A DNA stretch of 64,000 nt, taken from Oceanococcus sp041619555. GTDB taxonomy: Bacteria > Pseudomonadota > Gammaproteobacteria > Nevskiales > Oceanococcaceae. Below, in pieces: positions 36,146 through 45,957 of the stretch. The stretch spans positions 47,357 to 111,356 of the forward strand of contig JBFKDQ010000003.1 in NCBI GenBank assembly GCA_041619555.1. The letters are read 5' to 3'. Each line of letters begins with the position of its first letter. Within the stretch, counting starts at the first letter, position 1. The position numbers and the translations under genes are program-made. Below the pieces are notes generated by a model. The model saw only the letters and a list, made by a program, of their open reading frames with translations, did no database searches and was not told where the DNA came from.

Positions 36146-37372
36146 ATGAAGTTCCTCATCGTGGACGACAGCAAGGTGTTTGCTGCGATGTTCAGCCAGA
36201 TGCTCGAAGACGCAGGGCATGAGGTTGAGGTCGAATTACACAGCACCCTGGCGATGGATCGCATCGAGGCGAGCAGGCCCGATTGCATCTTGCTCGACAT
36301 CATGATGCCGAAGATTGACGGCCTGGCCTTGCTGGCGCAGATTCGGCAGAAATTCGGTGCGGACCTGAAAGTCATCATTGTCTCGGCCAAAGCCTATGAG
36401 GCCGACCGGCAGTCCGCCAAGACGCTCGGGGCGGACGGCTTCGTGAACAAGGTGGTGGAGGGCGACCGTCTGCTGGAACGGATCGATGAAATCCTGTCCG
36501 AGCGCCCGCGTATCCGCTTCTGGGGGGTGCGCGGCACCCTGCCGCTGGCGGGGCCGGAAAGCCTGCGTTATGGGGGGAATACCTCCTGCGTTAGCCTGCA
36601 TTTCCCTGATGGTCGACTGTTCCTGTTCGATGCCGGCACCGGCATCAAGCATCTTTCCGATCATCTGATGACGCACGGACCGCATCCGCTGCGCGCCAAG
36701 ATCTTCATCTCTCATCCGCATTTTGATCATATCCAGGCCCTGCCTTTCTTCGCTCCGCTGTACATCAAGGGCAATGCCTTCGATATTTTCGGTGCCGCAC
36801 AGAAAGGTCGGGGCATCCGGCAATTGATCGAAGGGCAGATGGATGGCATCTATTTCCCGATCACGGTCAGCGAATTCGCGGCGCATGTCGATTACCATGA
36901 CATCGGCGAAGGCGAGCAAGATGTCGAAGGCATCGAGGTCCGCACCATGTTGCTCAATCATCCGGGCCATTGTCTGGCCTATCGGGTGAACTACGGCAAT
37001 GCTTCATTCTGCTACGCCACCGACAACGAGTTGTATCCGCCCAGCAGCGCCTATTACAACGAGGACTATCGTCGGCAGTTGATCGAATTTGTCGAGGGCG
37101 TGGACTTTCTCATCACCGATTCCACGTATACCGCGGAGGAGTACGCCGCCGGCAAGGAGCACTGGGGACATTCCGCGGTCGACGAAGTGGTCCTGATCGC
37201 CCATCACGCCAAGGTTCGCACCCTGTGCCTGTTCCATCATGATCCGGGGCAGGATGACGCGGCCATTGACCGCAAGCTGGAGCTGGCGCGTGCGCAGCTC
37301 AAGAGCCTGATGTCTGCCACTCACGTGATCGCGCCGGCAGAGGGTGACAGCCTGGCGCTGCCCTCCCGCTGA
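36146..37372 (+). CDS. Response regulator fused to a metallo-beta-lactamase-fold hydrolase
   Basis: 408 aa from the ATG at 36146 (MKFLIVDDSK). Residues 1-118 form a CheY-like receiver: acidic pair in VDDSK, phospho-acceptor Asp51 (LLDIMMPK) and Lys102 (FVNKVV). From ~122 a metallo-beta-lactamase domain begins (RFWGVRGTLPLAGPESLRYG, FLFDAGTG), with the metal motif HPHFDH (His190, His192, Asp194, His195), a later LNHPGHCLAYRV histidine and an FHHDPGQDD end motif. The hydrolase output is complete by motif; its substrate is unknown. No sensor kinase is adjacent. Head part GGGGAGG lies about 14 bases upstream. Confidence 0.9.
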   Translation: MKFLIVDDSKVFAAMFSQMLEDAGHEVEVELHSTLAMDRIEASRPDCILLDIMMPKIDGLALLAQIRQKFGADLKVIIVSAKAYEADRQSAKTLGADGFVNKVVEGDRLLERIDEILSERPRIRFWGVRGTLPLAGPESLRYGGNTSCVSLHFPDGRLFLFDAGTGIKHLSDHLMTHGPHPLRAKIFISHPHFDHIQALPFFAPLYIKGNAFDIFGAAQKGRGIRQLIEGQMDGIYFPITVSEFAAHVDYHDIGEGEQDVEGIEVRTMLLNHPGHCLAYRVNYGNASFCYATDNELYPPSSAYYNEDYRRQLIEFVEGVDFLITDSTYTAEEYAAGKEHWGHSAVDEVVLIAHHAKVRTLCLFHHDPGQDDAAIDRKLELARAQLKSLMSATHVIAPAEGDSLALPSR

Positions 37373-37411
37373 GCCGGCTTCAAGGCCAGCCGGCAGGGGC
37401 TGGTGCCAGGC

Positions 37412-37442
37412 AAAAAAAAGCCCGCGGCATGCGGGCTTTTTT
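37412..37442. terminator. Bidirectional Rho-independent terminator
   Basis: Stem GCCCGC / GCGGGC (37420-37436) with loop GGCAT is flanked by eight A on the left (37412-37419) and six T on the right (37437-37442), so it can end both the REC-MBL gene and the convergent DUF1329 gene. Confidence 0.92.
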
Positions 37443-37454
37443 GATCGGATTCGT

Positions 37455-38810
37455 CTAGCGGGTCACTTTCTTCTTCAAGGCTTTCGGCGTGAAGTCATTG
37501 TCATCAAAACTGACGCTGAAATCGTTCGGCTTGTCTTCATTGGCCAGGGCGGTCAGGAAGGTGCGGCCGGATTGCAGATCGTAGATGATTTCCGGCGTGC
37601 CGCCGGCGCTTTGGATATTCGAGGCGTAGAGCAGGTGGGCTTCCTGCACCTTGTACATCTCGCCGCGCTTGTCATAGCAGTCGATCGCGGCGATGGTCCA
37701 GGAGTCCTCGTCGACGTAGAAGGTGCGTCGGCCGAAGGTGTGGCTGGTGCCCTCGCGCAGATTGGCATCGACCACCCAGACCCGGTGCAATTCATAGCGG
37801 GCAAGATCCTGATTGATGTGTTTCGGCCGGATCATGTCCTCGTACTTGGTCTCGTCGCTGGCGATCTTGTAAGAATTGTAGGGGATGTACATTTCCTTTT
37901 TGCCGAGCAGGGTCCAGTTGTAGCGGTCCATGGCGCCGTTGTACATATCGACCTGATCGTTGAACTGGTTGCCGTCGGTGCCTTCATACGGGTTGTCATA
38001 GGCCACGTTGGGAGCACGACGCGTGCGCCGCAAGCCAGGGTTGTACAGCCAGGCCTGACGCGGACCGGTGACCTGATTCATGGTCTCATGCACCAGCAGC
38101 AACTGGCCGGCCAGCCTTGGCGGCGCAATCACTTCGGACAGATACAGCAGGTTCATGTTCTCCGACAGCGGCGCCGGGTGTTTGATCGACCCGTACTTGA
38201 ACTTCACTTCCTCGGTCAGCTTGGTCAGCTGGTAGGAACCGTTGGCCTGCACGATGGCCTGGTTGTTGTAGCGGGTGACCGCATCGCCGCGCCAGCGGGT
38301 CTTGTGGTTCCAGATCACCTCGGCGGCGGTTTTCGGAATCGGGAAAGGAAAGCCCAGTGCCGCTTCGCGAATGTCATCGGTGCCTTCCAGCACTGCGGTG
38401 GTGGCGTTCTTCTTGGTGGCGTCGTAGATTTCTTTGGGCCAGGCGACAGTGCGATGTGTTTTGTACACATTCATCTTGTACGTGTCCGCATAGCGCGTCA
38501 TCAGCGCCTTGTGGCCCTCGGTCATTTTGTCCGCATACTTGGCCATATTGTTCTTGTCGATGGTCAGGATCGGACTTTCCCCGGAGATTGCCGGGTTCGA
38601 CGGGAATTGGCCAGACAAGGCACCGGACTTGGGCAGGCCGCCGGTCCAGTCTGGAATGGTTGAACCATTGCCTTTCTTTTCTGCCCCGATCGGGGTCAGT
38701 TCTTTGCCGAGCTTGGCGGCCTCCTCCGGGCTGACTTTGGCCATGACCAGAGTGCTTGCCCCCGCAAGACCCAAGGCCAGCATCAATCGTGCACCTTGTT
38801 GGCGATTCAT
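37455..38810 (-). CDS. DUF1329 domain protein, exported
   Basis: 451 aa. A signal peptide (LMLALGLAGASTLVMA, cleavage near residue 25) precedes a DUF1329 domain: KLGKELTPIGAEKKGNGS, IPDWTGGLP, GFPFPIPKTAAEVIWNHKTR, GPRQAWLYNPGLRR, YVDEDSWTIAAIDCYDKRGE. These proteins have a LolB-like fold and often sit with DUF1302 and RND genes in bacteria that degrade steroids or hydrocarbons; function not established. No DUF1302 gene lies here. The C-terminus is basic (PKALKKKVTR). Confidence 0.9.
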   Translation of the reverse strand: MNRQQGARLMLALGLAGASTLVMAKVSPEEAAKLGKELTPIGAEKKGNGSTIPDWTGGLPKSGALSGQFPSNPAISGESPILTIDKNNMAKYADKMTEGHKALMTRYADTYKMNVYKTHRTVAWPKEIYDATKKNATTAVLEGTDDIREAALGFPFPIPKTAAEVIWNHKTRWRGDAVTRYNNQAIVQANGSYQLTKLTEEVKFKYGSIKHPAPLSENMNLLYLSEVIAPPRLAGQLLLVHETMNQVTGPRQAWLYNPGLRRTRRAPNVAYDNPYEGTDGNQFNDQVDMYNGAMDRYNWTLLGKKEMYIPYNSYKIASDETKYEDMIRPKHINQDLARYELHRVWVVDANLREGTSHTFGRRTFYVDEDSWTIAAIDCYDKRGEMYKVQEAHLLYASNIQSAGGTPEIIYDLQSGRTFLTALANEDKPNDFSVSFDDNDFTPKALKKKVTR

Positions 38811-38889
38811 TCTTCCAGATCTCCTTGTTTTCAGTTTTGCCCGAACAGCCCCACAGGCTCAGGGTTCAAAAAGTGTAACAGTGTCCTGC

Positions 38890-41713
38890 CTATTTGGTTG
38901 ACAGAATTGTGTGCAAATATTGTCCGGTGTGCGAAGCATCGACACCGGCTACGGCTTCCGGCGTGCCGGCCGCAACGATGCGTCCCCCGCCATCACCACC
39001 TGCAGGGCCCAGATCGACGATCCAGTCGGCGGTCTTGATCACGTCAAGATTGTGCTCGATGACGATCAGGGTATTGCCATGATCGCGCAGGCGATGCAGC
39101 ACCCGCAAGAGTTGGGCGATGTCGTGAAAATGCAGGCCGGTGGTCGGTTCGTCGAGAATGTAAAGGGTGTTGCCGGTATCCCGGCGCGAGAGTTCCTTGG
39201 CCAGTTTGACCCGTTGTGCTTCACCGCCGGACAGCGTTGTCGCGTTCTGCCCCAGGGTAATGTAGCTCAGGCCGACATCCAGCAGGGTGTCGAGCTTGCG
39301 CTTGATGACCGGAATGGCATGAAAGAATTCGGCCGCATCTTCGACCGTCATGTTCAACACATCGCTGATGGTCTTGCCCTTGTAGCGGACATCCAGGGTT
39401 TCGCGATTGTAGCGGCTGCCCTGGCAGATCTCGCAGGTGACATAGATATCGGGCAGAAAATGCATTTCTACCTTGATCACGCCATCCCCCTGGCAGGATT
39501 CGCAGCGCCCGCCGCGAACATTGAAGCTGAACCGGCCTGCCTTGTAGCCGCGTGCGCGTGACTCCGGCGTGCCGGCGAACAGTTCACGGATCGGCGTGAA
39601 CACACCGATGTAGGTGGCCGGGTTGGAGCGCGGCGTCCGGCCAATCGGACTCTGATCGATGCCGATCACCTTGTCCAGGTGCTTGAAACCATCGATGCCG
39701 GCGCAGGGCGCGGGCCGGCTGCTGGCACGGTTGAGTTCGCGGGCTGCGGCAGGGTAGAGCGTGTCATTGACGAGGGTGGACTTGCCTGAGCCGGAGACGC
39801 CGGTCACACAGGTCAGAAGGCCGAGCGGAAACTCCGCATTGACCGCATGCAGATTGTTGCCGCTGGCCTCGCGCACCCGCAAGACGCGTTCCGGGTCGAA
39901 AGGGTGGCGCTCTGCGGGAATCGGAATGCTCTGGCGGCCGCAAAGGTACTGGCCCGTCAGTGAAGCCGGGTTGGACAGGATCTGTTCGATCTGGCCCTCA
40001 GCCACCACTTCGCCCCCGTGTACCCCGGCTCCCGGGCCAATGTCAAGAATGTAATCGGCGGCGCGGATCGCCTCTTCATCATGCTCGACCACCAGCACGG
40101 TGTTGCCCAGATCACGCAGACGAATCAGGGAGTCGAGCAGGCGCTGATTGTCGCGCTGATGCAGGCCGATCGAAGGTTCATCCAGCACATACAGGACGCC
40201 GACCAGGCCGGCGCCGATCTGGCTGGCAAGGCGGATGCGCTGGGCTTCGCCGCCGGACAGAGTTTCCGCCGCGCGGTCCAGGCTCAGATAGTCCAGGCCG
40301 ACATTGTTGAGAAACTCCAGACGTTGGACGATCTCCTTTAGAATGCGGGCGGCGATCTGCGCCTGCTGACCTGCCAACTGCAGTTCGCTGAACCAGCCGA
40401 TGGCCTGACGGATGGACAGGCGCGAAATGGCGGCCAGATTGGTGTGCTGGATGCGTACATTCATCGCCGCCCGATTCAGGCGCGAGCCGCCACAGGCCGC
40501 GCAGGGCCGGTCCGAGCGGTATTTGGCCAGTTCTTCCCGCACTGCCTGCGACTCGGTTTCCCGGTAGCGTCGCTGCATATTGTTCAGAATGCCTTCGAAG
40601 GCATGGCGCTTTTCCTTGAAGCCGCCGCGCGCGCGCGGGTAGCGGAAACTGATTTTCTCGTTGCCGCTGCCGTACAGGATGATCTTGCGGATCCCCTCGG
40701 GCAGGTCCTCGAAGGGGCATTGCGGATCGAATTCGTAATGTTCGGTCAGGCCCAGAATCATCTGGTAATAATAGAAATTATTGCTGTCCCAGCCGCGGAT
40801 GGCGCCGTCGGCGAGGCTCAGTTCCGGGCGGGTCACGACGCGTTCCTCGTCGAATACCGCCTGAGTGCCGAGGCCATCGCAATCGGGGCAGGCCCCGTGT
40901 GGACTGTTGAAGGAAAACAGGCGGGGTTCCAGTTCCTTGATCGCAAAGCCGCAGTGAGGGCATGCAAATCTGGCGGAAAACAGCAGTTCCTCGGCTTCAT
41001 GCCGGAATGGCACCACCTGAACCAGGCCGTCGCTGAGCCGCAGTGCGGTTTCGAAAGATTCCGCCAGGCGCTGGCCCAGATCGGCGCGAATCTTGAAGCG
41101 GTCCACCACCACATCAATGTCGTGCTTGGTCTTGGGGTTCAGGCTGGCTGTCGTCCAGTTCGACCACCTCGCCATCAATGCGGGCGCGGATGAATCCTTC
41201 ACCGCGCAGGCGCTCCAGCAGCTGCAGATGTTCGCCCTTGCGGCCACGGATTACCGGCGCGAGCAGCAGCCAGGCCGTCTCTTCCGGTAGGCGCAACACC
41301 TGATCGACCATCTCGCTGATGGTCTGCGCATTGAGTGAGACATGGTGATCGGGACAATAAGGCGTGCCGATGCGCGCATACAGCAGCCGCATGTAGTCGT
41401 AAATTTCGGTGACCGTGCCGACCGTCGAGCGCGGGTTGTGCGAGGTCGATTTCTGCTCGATGGAGATGGCCGGAGACAGGCCGTCAATCCGGTCGACATC
41501 CGGTTTTTCCATCATCGACAGGAACTGCCGGGCGTAGGCTGACAGGGATTCGACGTAGCGCCGCTGACCCTCCGCGTAGATGGTGTCAAAGGCCAGGGAA
41601 GACTTGCCAGAGCCGGACAGACCGGTGATCACGACCAGGCTGTCACGGGGAATGTCGATGTCCAGATTCTTCAGGTTGTGAGTCCGGGCACCGCGAATTT
41701 CTATGGTCTGCAT
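38890..41713 (-). pseudogene. uvrA: uvrA, excision nuclease subunit A, with a single-base frameshift
   Basis: The damage-recognition ATPase of nucleotide excision repair, split over two frames. The 5' part (41713 to 41114, 199 aa) covers Walker A GLSGSGKSS and reaches RARIDGEVVELDD; the 3' part (from ~41150 to 38890) continues NPKTKHDIDVVVDRFKIR to the end. It includes zinc modules (CPHCG, CPDCDG, CESCQGDG, CEICQG), both LSGGEAQR signatures and the second Walker A GVSGSGKST. Removing one base in 41141-41152 (AGCCAGCC to AGCAGCC) restores one frame of exactly 940 codons, the length of E. coli UvrA. Everything else is intact, so an assembly/sequencing error or a very recent mutation is likely. 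No LexA-type box was seen upstream. Confidence 0.93.
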
Positions 41714-41854
41714 CGGAAGCTTGATAAACTGTGGGGATCAGGGGGTGGCCGCATGCCGTCGCCCTGTCGGTCAAACCGAGAGCCCGCATGATAGAGCAAG
41801 CCGGCCGGTTCGGCCCCATGGCGAGCGATTCGCCTTCATTTCAACGGATTCCAC

Positions 41855-43084
41855 ATGACGCCCATTGAGCGCCGCGCCACGCTGGTTCTGGCGGCGATAC
41901 TGATTTTGCGCATGACGGCACTGTTCCTGGTGTTGCCTGTTCTGGCGCCTCACGCGCTGGCGCTGGCCGGGTCGCCGATGCTTGCGGTCGGCCTGGCCGT
42001 GGGGGGTTATGGTCTGACCCAGGCCATGCTGCAGATTCCCTTTGGCTGGCTGTCGGACCGCATCGGCCGTAAACCCGTGATTGCCGGTGGTCTGCTGATT
42101 TTCGCCACAGGAAGTCTGCTTGCCGCGCTGGCCCAAGATATCGAGTCGCTGGTTCTTGCCCGTCTGCTGCAGGGCGGTGGCGCCATCGCCGCCGCATCGA
42201 CTGCGCTGCTGGCCGATCTCACGCGTGAAGCCGTGCGCACTACCGCGCTGGCCATCATCGGCGCCAGTATCGGTGGTGCTTTCCTGCTGGCGCTGGCGCT
42301 AGGTCCGGCGCTGTTGAGCTTCACCGATGTGCCGGGCCTGTTCATGCTTGCGGCTGGCAGCGCGATGCTGGCCCTGCTGCTGTTGCTGGCACTGCCCGCA
42401 GCGCCGCCGGTCGGCAGGCCGGGTGTGAAGGCGGGCCGGGTGCTGGGGGCAGACCTTTTAGGGCTGGACTTCGGTGTGCTCTGTCTGCATGCGATGCTGT
42501 CCAGCCTGTTCCTGGGGCTGCCGCTGCTTCTGCTGGATCAGTGGGGCTGGCCCATCGAACAGCACTGGAAGCTCTACCTGCCGGTGATGCTGGCGTCCTT
42601 GCTGCCGGTATTTCCCCTGATCCGCTATCTCGAGACACGCCAGAAGATCGCCCCCGCGATTCCGCTGGCAGTCAGCGTGCTGATGTTGATGCCCATTCTG
42701 GTCGCGATCAGCGGACATGCACTGGCATTGCCGCTGTGGCTGTTCTTCTGCGCTTTCAATTTCCTCGAGGCCAGCCTGCCTTCGCAGGTCTCGCGGCTGG
42801 CGCCGCAACAGGCGCGAGGGCGGGCGATGGGTGTATTTTCCAGCGCGCAGTTTTTCGGCGCCTTTGCCGGCGCGGCGCTTGGCGGCTGGGTGCTGACCCA
42901 GGCCGGCGCGGCCGCTGTCGTGCTGTCGGCTTCCGGCTGGGGTCTGGGTTGGTTCATCCTCCTGCTTGTCCGGCAGGAGTTCAGGTTTTCGTTAACACTA
43001 TTGGGCGCCACCGCTTCCGTGCCGGAGTCGGTGACGCATCACAATTTGACACGGTCAAGGAGTACGCATGAGTCGCGGAATTAA
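41855..43084 (+). CDS. MFS transporter (YajR-like)
   Basis: 409 aa, about 12 membrane segments. MFS motif A is present in the 2-3 loop (GWLSDRIGRKPVIAGG). The start, RMTALFLVLPVLAPHALAL, resembles the YajR-type group. The substrate is unknown. Position is the informative part: an MFS gene between divergent uvrA and ssb is also found in Pseudomonas. Its 3' end overlaps the start of ssb by 17 bases in another frame, so the ssb ribosome-binding site lies within this gene. Confidence 0.9.
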   Translation: MTPIERRATLVLAAILILRMTALFLVLPVLAPHALALAGSPMLAVGLAVGGYGLTQAMLQIPFGWLSDRIGRKPVIAGGLLIFATGSLLAALAQDIESLVLARLLQGGGAIAAASTALLADLTREAVRTTALAIIGASIGGAFLLALALGPALLSFTDVPGLFMLAAGSAMLALLLLLALPAAPPVGRPGVKAGRVLGADLLGLDFGVLCLHAMLSSLFLGLPLLLLDQWGWPIEQHWKLYLPVMLASLLPVFPLIRYLETRQKIAPAIPLAVSVLMLMPILVAISGHALALPLWLFFCAFNFLEASLPSQVSRLAPQQARGRAMGVFSSAQFFGAFAGAALGGWVLTQAGAAAVVLSASGWGLGWFILLLVRQEFRFSLTLLGATASVPESVTHHNLTRSRSTHESRN

Positions 43085-43532
43085 CAAGGCAATCCTGGTG
43101 GGAAATCTGGGCAAGGATCCTGAAACCAAGTACCTGCCATCCGGTGGTGCTGTCACCAATGTCACCCTGGCGACCTCGGATGCCTGGAAGGACAAGGCTT
43201 CGGGCGAAATGCAGGAGCGTACCGAATGGCATCGGGTGGTGTTTTTCAATCGTCTGGCGGAAATTGCCGCGGAGTATCTGCGCAAGGGCAGCCAGATCTA
43301 TGTCGAGGGCCGGATTCAGACCCGCAAATGGCAGGGTCAGGATGGCCAGGACCGCTATACCACCGAAATCGTCGCCAGCGAAATGCAGATGCTCGGCGGG
43401 CGCGGTGAGGGTGGCGGCGGTGCGCGTGGTGGCGGTCAGTATGGTGGGGGGCAGTCCAGTCAGCCCAGCCGGCCGGCGCCTTCACCGATGCCCGAGCCGC
43501 AGATGGATCCGGATGACGATATTCCCTTTTAA
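43068..43532 (+). CDS. ssb: Single-stranded DNA-binding protein SSB
   Basis: 154 aa. OB fold (residues 1-112; RGINKAILVGNLGKDPE, WHRVVFFNRLAEIAAEYLRKG, YVEGRIQTRKWQ), then a Gly/Gln/Pro-rich linker and the acidic protein-docking tail DDDIPF. It coats ssDNA and recruits replication and repair partners. AAGGAG precedes the ATG by seven bases, inside the MFS gene. The head-to-head arrangement with uvrA is conserved in gammaproteobacteria. Confidence 0.97.
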   Translation: MSRGINKAILVGNLGKDPETKYLPSGGAVTNVTLATSDAWKDKASGEMQERTEWHRVVFFNRLAEIAAEYLRKGSQIYVEGRIQTRKWQGQDGQDRYTTEIVASEMQMLGGRGEGGGGARGGGQYGGGQSSQPSRPAPSPMPEPQMDPDDDIPF

Positions 43533-43836
43533 TTGCCGCGCCTGAAGCAGGACTGAGCCCTGCATTGAACCCCGGGTCCGGTCGTTGAGGTATGAAAACA
43601 CCACTGGCGGAACACGCCAGGGACGTTCTGATTGAATCCGGGCGTGCAGCGACGCGAAAAGGCGCCCTGCGCGAGTGGCAAGGTTCGCCGCGCCGAAAAG
43701 GGAGGGGCGGCGATTTGCGATGCCGCATTCATGATGTGATCAATGCGTCGCTGAAGCGCGGCCGGAAATGAAGCCTAAGGCGTGACATCAGGGCCGTAAA
43801 CGATCGGCCGGACAGGTGTTTTGGAGGGTGGCAATC
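43533..43836. other. Intergenic region between ssb and the thioesterase-like gene
   Basis: About 300 bases with no credible gene on either strand, no T-run terminator behind ssb and no recognisable RNA. A ribosome-binding site GGAGG (43822-43826) for the next gene is its only clear element. Confidence 0.5.
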
Positions 43837-44376
43837 ATGCGTAAACGGGCAGCGGCCTTGTGGCATCAGGGGCGTGGTTGGGCGGTCTCGGCCGGCGTGC
43901 CGCTTGAGCGTTGGGAGAATGGCTTTCGGCAGCAGGCCATGCCGCGAATGCTGAAACTTGTGGCCGTGCGTCTAATTGGCTTTGTGCGCCGCACAGGCCT
44001 GAAAATCGTCGAACTCGAGCCGGGGCGGGTGGTGTGCGAAATGCCACTGAAAGGCAATACCAATCACATCGGCACCATGTACGCGGGAGCCCTGTTCACG
44101 CTGGCGGAGTTTCCCGGCGGGGCCCTGTTCGTCGCCACTTTTGACTGGCGCCGCTTCGTGCCGATCGTGACCGACGTGAAGCTGCAATTCATCCGGCCGG
44201 TGCGGACCTCGCTGCGTTTTGAGATGGCTCTGGATGCAGACGAAATCTCTCGTATTGAGAAGGCTCTGCAAACCGAAGGTCGGGCGGGTTTCGTCTTTGC
44301 AGGGGAGCTTACGGCGCCGGACGGTACGGTGGTGGCCCGCAGCCAGGCCAGCTATCAAATCAGGCCGAAGGCCTGA
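43837..44376 (+). CDS. DUF4442/YiiD-C-type hotdog-fold thioesterase-like protein
   Basis: 179 aa from the ATG at 43837, which has GGAGG 11 bases upstream; the frame also allows a GTG at 43816. The hotdog core has CEMPLKGNTNHIGTMYAGAL, LAEFPGGAL and TDVKLQFIRPVR, as in DUF4442 proteins related to PaaI-type acyl-CoA thioesterases. Catalytic residues cannot be assigned with certainty. Function is likely acyl-CoA or acyl-ACP hydrolysis. Convergent with mtnA, 13 bases apart. Confidence 0.82.
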   Translation: MRKRAAALWHQGRGWAVSAGVPLERWENGFRQQAMPRMLKLVAVRLIGFVRRTGLKIVELEPGRVVCEMPLKGNTNHIGTMYAGALFTLAEFPGGALFVATFDWRRFVPIVTDVKLQFIRPVRTSLRFEMALDADEISRIEKALQTEGRAGFVFAGELTAPDGTVVARSQASYQIRPKA

Positions 44377-44389
44377 AGCCTGAGCGCTT

Positions 44390-45412
44390 CTAGCAGGCCG
44401 CCCGGTAGGTGGCAAAATCGGTCCAGCAGCCGTTGTCCAGAATCCAGCCGCTGATCAACTCTGATGGCGTCACGTCGAAGGCTGGATTGCACACGGGTGC
44501 ATCATCCGGGCTCCAGATCATTTGCCCCTGGGCGGTGGCCACGCCACGCACCTCATCGGCGCTGCGTTGCTCGATCGGGATCGCCGAGGCATCGGGGCAT
44601 TCCAGGTCGATGCTGGTCTGTGGCGCAACAACAAAGAATGGAATCTGGTGGTGGCGTGCCAGGACCGCAAGGCCATAGGTGCCGACCTTGTTGGCGGTAT
44701 CACCATTGGCGGCAATCCGGTCGGCGCCAACCAGGACCAGATCGATTCTGCCTTCGAGCATCAAGCTGGCCGCCATGTTGTCGCAGATCAGCTGATAGGG
44801 GACTCCGGCGCGCGCGAGTTCCCAGCAACTCAGGCGCGCACCCTGCAGGAGAGGCCGGGTTTCGTCGACGAAGACCTCGATCCGGCGGTCCTGCGCATGG
44901 GCATGGGTGATGACGCCGATGGCCGTGCCGATGCCGGCGGTGGCCAGGCTGCCGGTATTGCAGTGGGTCAGAATCCGGCTGCCCTGCGGAACCTGGGTCA
45001 GGCCATGGCTGGCCAGGCGGGCGCACAGGGCGCGGTCTTCATCGAAGATCGCGAGCGCGCCGCGCAACAGCTCCTGTGCATTCGCACCGGCATGAATCAA
45101 GCTCCGCATCCGGTCCATGTAGTTCATCAGGTTGACCGCCGTCGGCCGGGCTGCGCGCAGCCTTTCAAGTTCGGCCAACAGCCCCGTGCGATCCTGGCCG
45201 CGCAAGGCGCTTTGCGCGAGCATCAGGGCGGCCGAGAGGCCGATCAGGGGCGCGCCGCGAACCGCGAGGCTGTGGATATGGGCAATCAGTTCGTCGGCAT
45301 CAGCGCAGTCGTGCCAGCGCTCTTGCTGCGGCAGCAGGCGCTGATCGAGGATGGACAGCTGGCCTTGCCGAAACCTCAGGCTGGTCGCCAGGCGGTCATT
45401 CGACGCCTCCAT
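44390..45412 (-). CDS. mtnA: MtnA, S-methyl-5-thioribose-1-phosphate isomerase
   Basis: 340 aa, an eIF2B-like fold. It isomerises MTR-1-P to MTRu-1-P in the methionine salvage pathway. Motifs: HIHSLAVRGAPLIG, THCNTGSLATAGIGTA, ETRPLLQGARLSCWEL, LVGADRIAANGDTANKVGTY (catalytic Asp in GADRIA) and FFVVAPQTSIDL. Last gene of the mtnBCDA operon; its ATG overlaps the mtnD stop. Confidence 0.95.
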   Translation of the reverse strand: MEASNDRLATSLRFRQGQLSILDQRLLPQQERWHDCADADELIAHIHSLAVRGAPLIGLSAALMLAQSALRGQDRTGLLAELERLRAARPTAVNLMNYMDRMRSLIHAGANAQELLRGALAIFDEDRALCARLASHGLTQVPQGSRILTHCNTGSLATAGIGTAIGVITHAHAQDRRIEVFVDETRPLLQGARLSCWELARAGVPYQLICDNMAASLMLEGRIDLVLVGADRIAANGDTANKVGTYGLAVLARHHQIPFFVVAPQTSIDLECPDASAIPIEQRSADEVRGVATAQGQMIWSPDDAPVCNPAFDVTPSELISGWILDNGCWTDFATYRAAC

Positions 45413-45957
45413 CAGGCGCTCAGGCGGGAAAAATTCTGCGCGATCGGGTCGCCGGTGTTCTGGGCAACCCAGCCCTGCGGATTGTTGAACAGTCGAATCG
45501 CGGTGAAATCGGGTTGTGGCCCCATGTCAAACCAATGTTTCGTGCCGGCCGGCACCCGGATCAGATCACCTGCGGTGCAAAGCAATTCGTACACCTGACC
45601 GTCGATATGCAGGCTGAACAGGCCTCGACCGCGGACGAAGAACCGGACTTCATCCTCGGCGTGGGTGTGCTCGTCCAGAAACTTCTGCCTGAGCGACGCC
45701 TTGTCCGGATGGTCTGGCTGCATGCTGACCACATCCCAGTTCTGATAGCCGCCGCGCTCGACAAGTTGTCTGATTTCTTTCGCGTAAGCGGCGAGGATCT
45801 GTTCGGCCGAGGCCTCCGCCATCATGCTGGCGGAGGTCGGCCAGCGCTCCAGGGCAATGCCGGCGGCAGCAAGCGTGGCCTGAATGATGTCGAAATCCTC
45901 GCTGTGGAGCAGGGCCTTGTCCGGCGACTGGCTGGGAAACACGCGCAACTGGGTCAT
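45412..45957 (-). CDS. mtnD: MtnD, acireductone dioxygenase
   Basis: 181 aa from the ATG at 45957, which overlaps the mtnC stop by four bases. A cupin with metal ligands in HTHAEDEVRFFVRG (His, His, Glu) and a later His in AGTKHWFDMG. With Fe2+ it makes the keto-acid precursor of methionine and formate; with Ni2+ it takes an off-pathway route. The frame stays open upstream inside mtnC but is not conserved. Confidence 0.95.
   Translation of the reverse strand: MTQLRVFPSQSPDKALLHSEDFDIIQATLAAAGIALERWPTSASMMAEASAEQILAAYAKEIRQLVERGGYQNWDVVSMQPDHPDKASLRQKFLDEHTHAEDEVRFFVRGRGLFSLHIDGQVYELLCTAGDLIRVPAGTKHWFDMGPQPDFTAIRLFNNPQGWVAQNTGDPIAQNFSRLSA

Noticed and set aside
41714..41854. LexA (SOS) box between uvrA and the MFS gene
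   Set aside because: Only CTGTGGGGATCAG was seen, which has the wrong spacing and flanks for CTGT-N8-ACAG.
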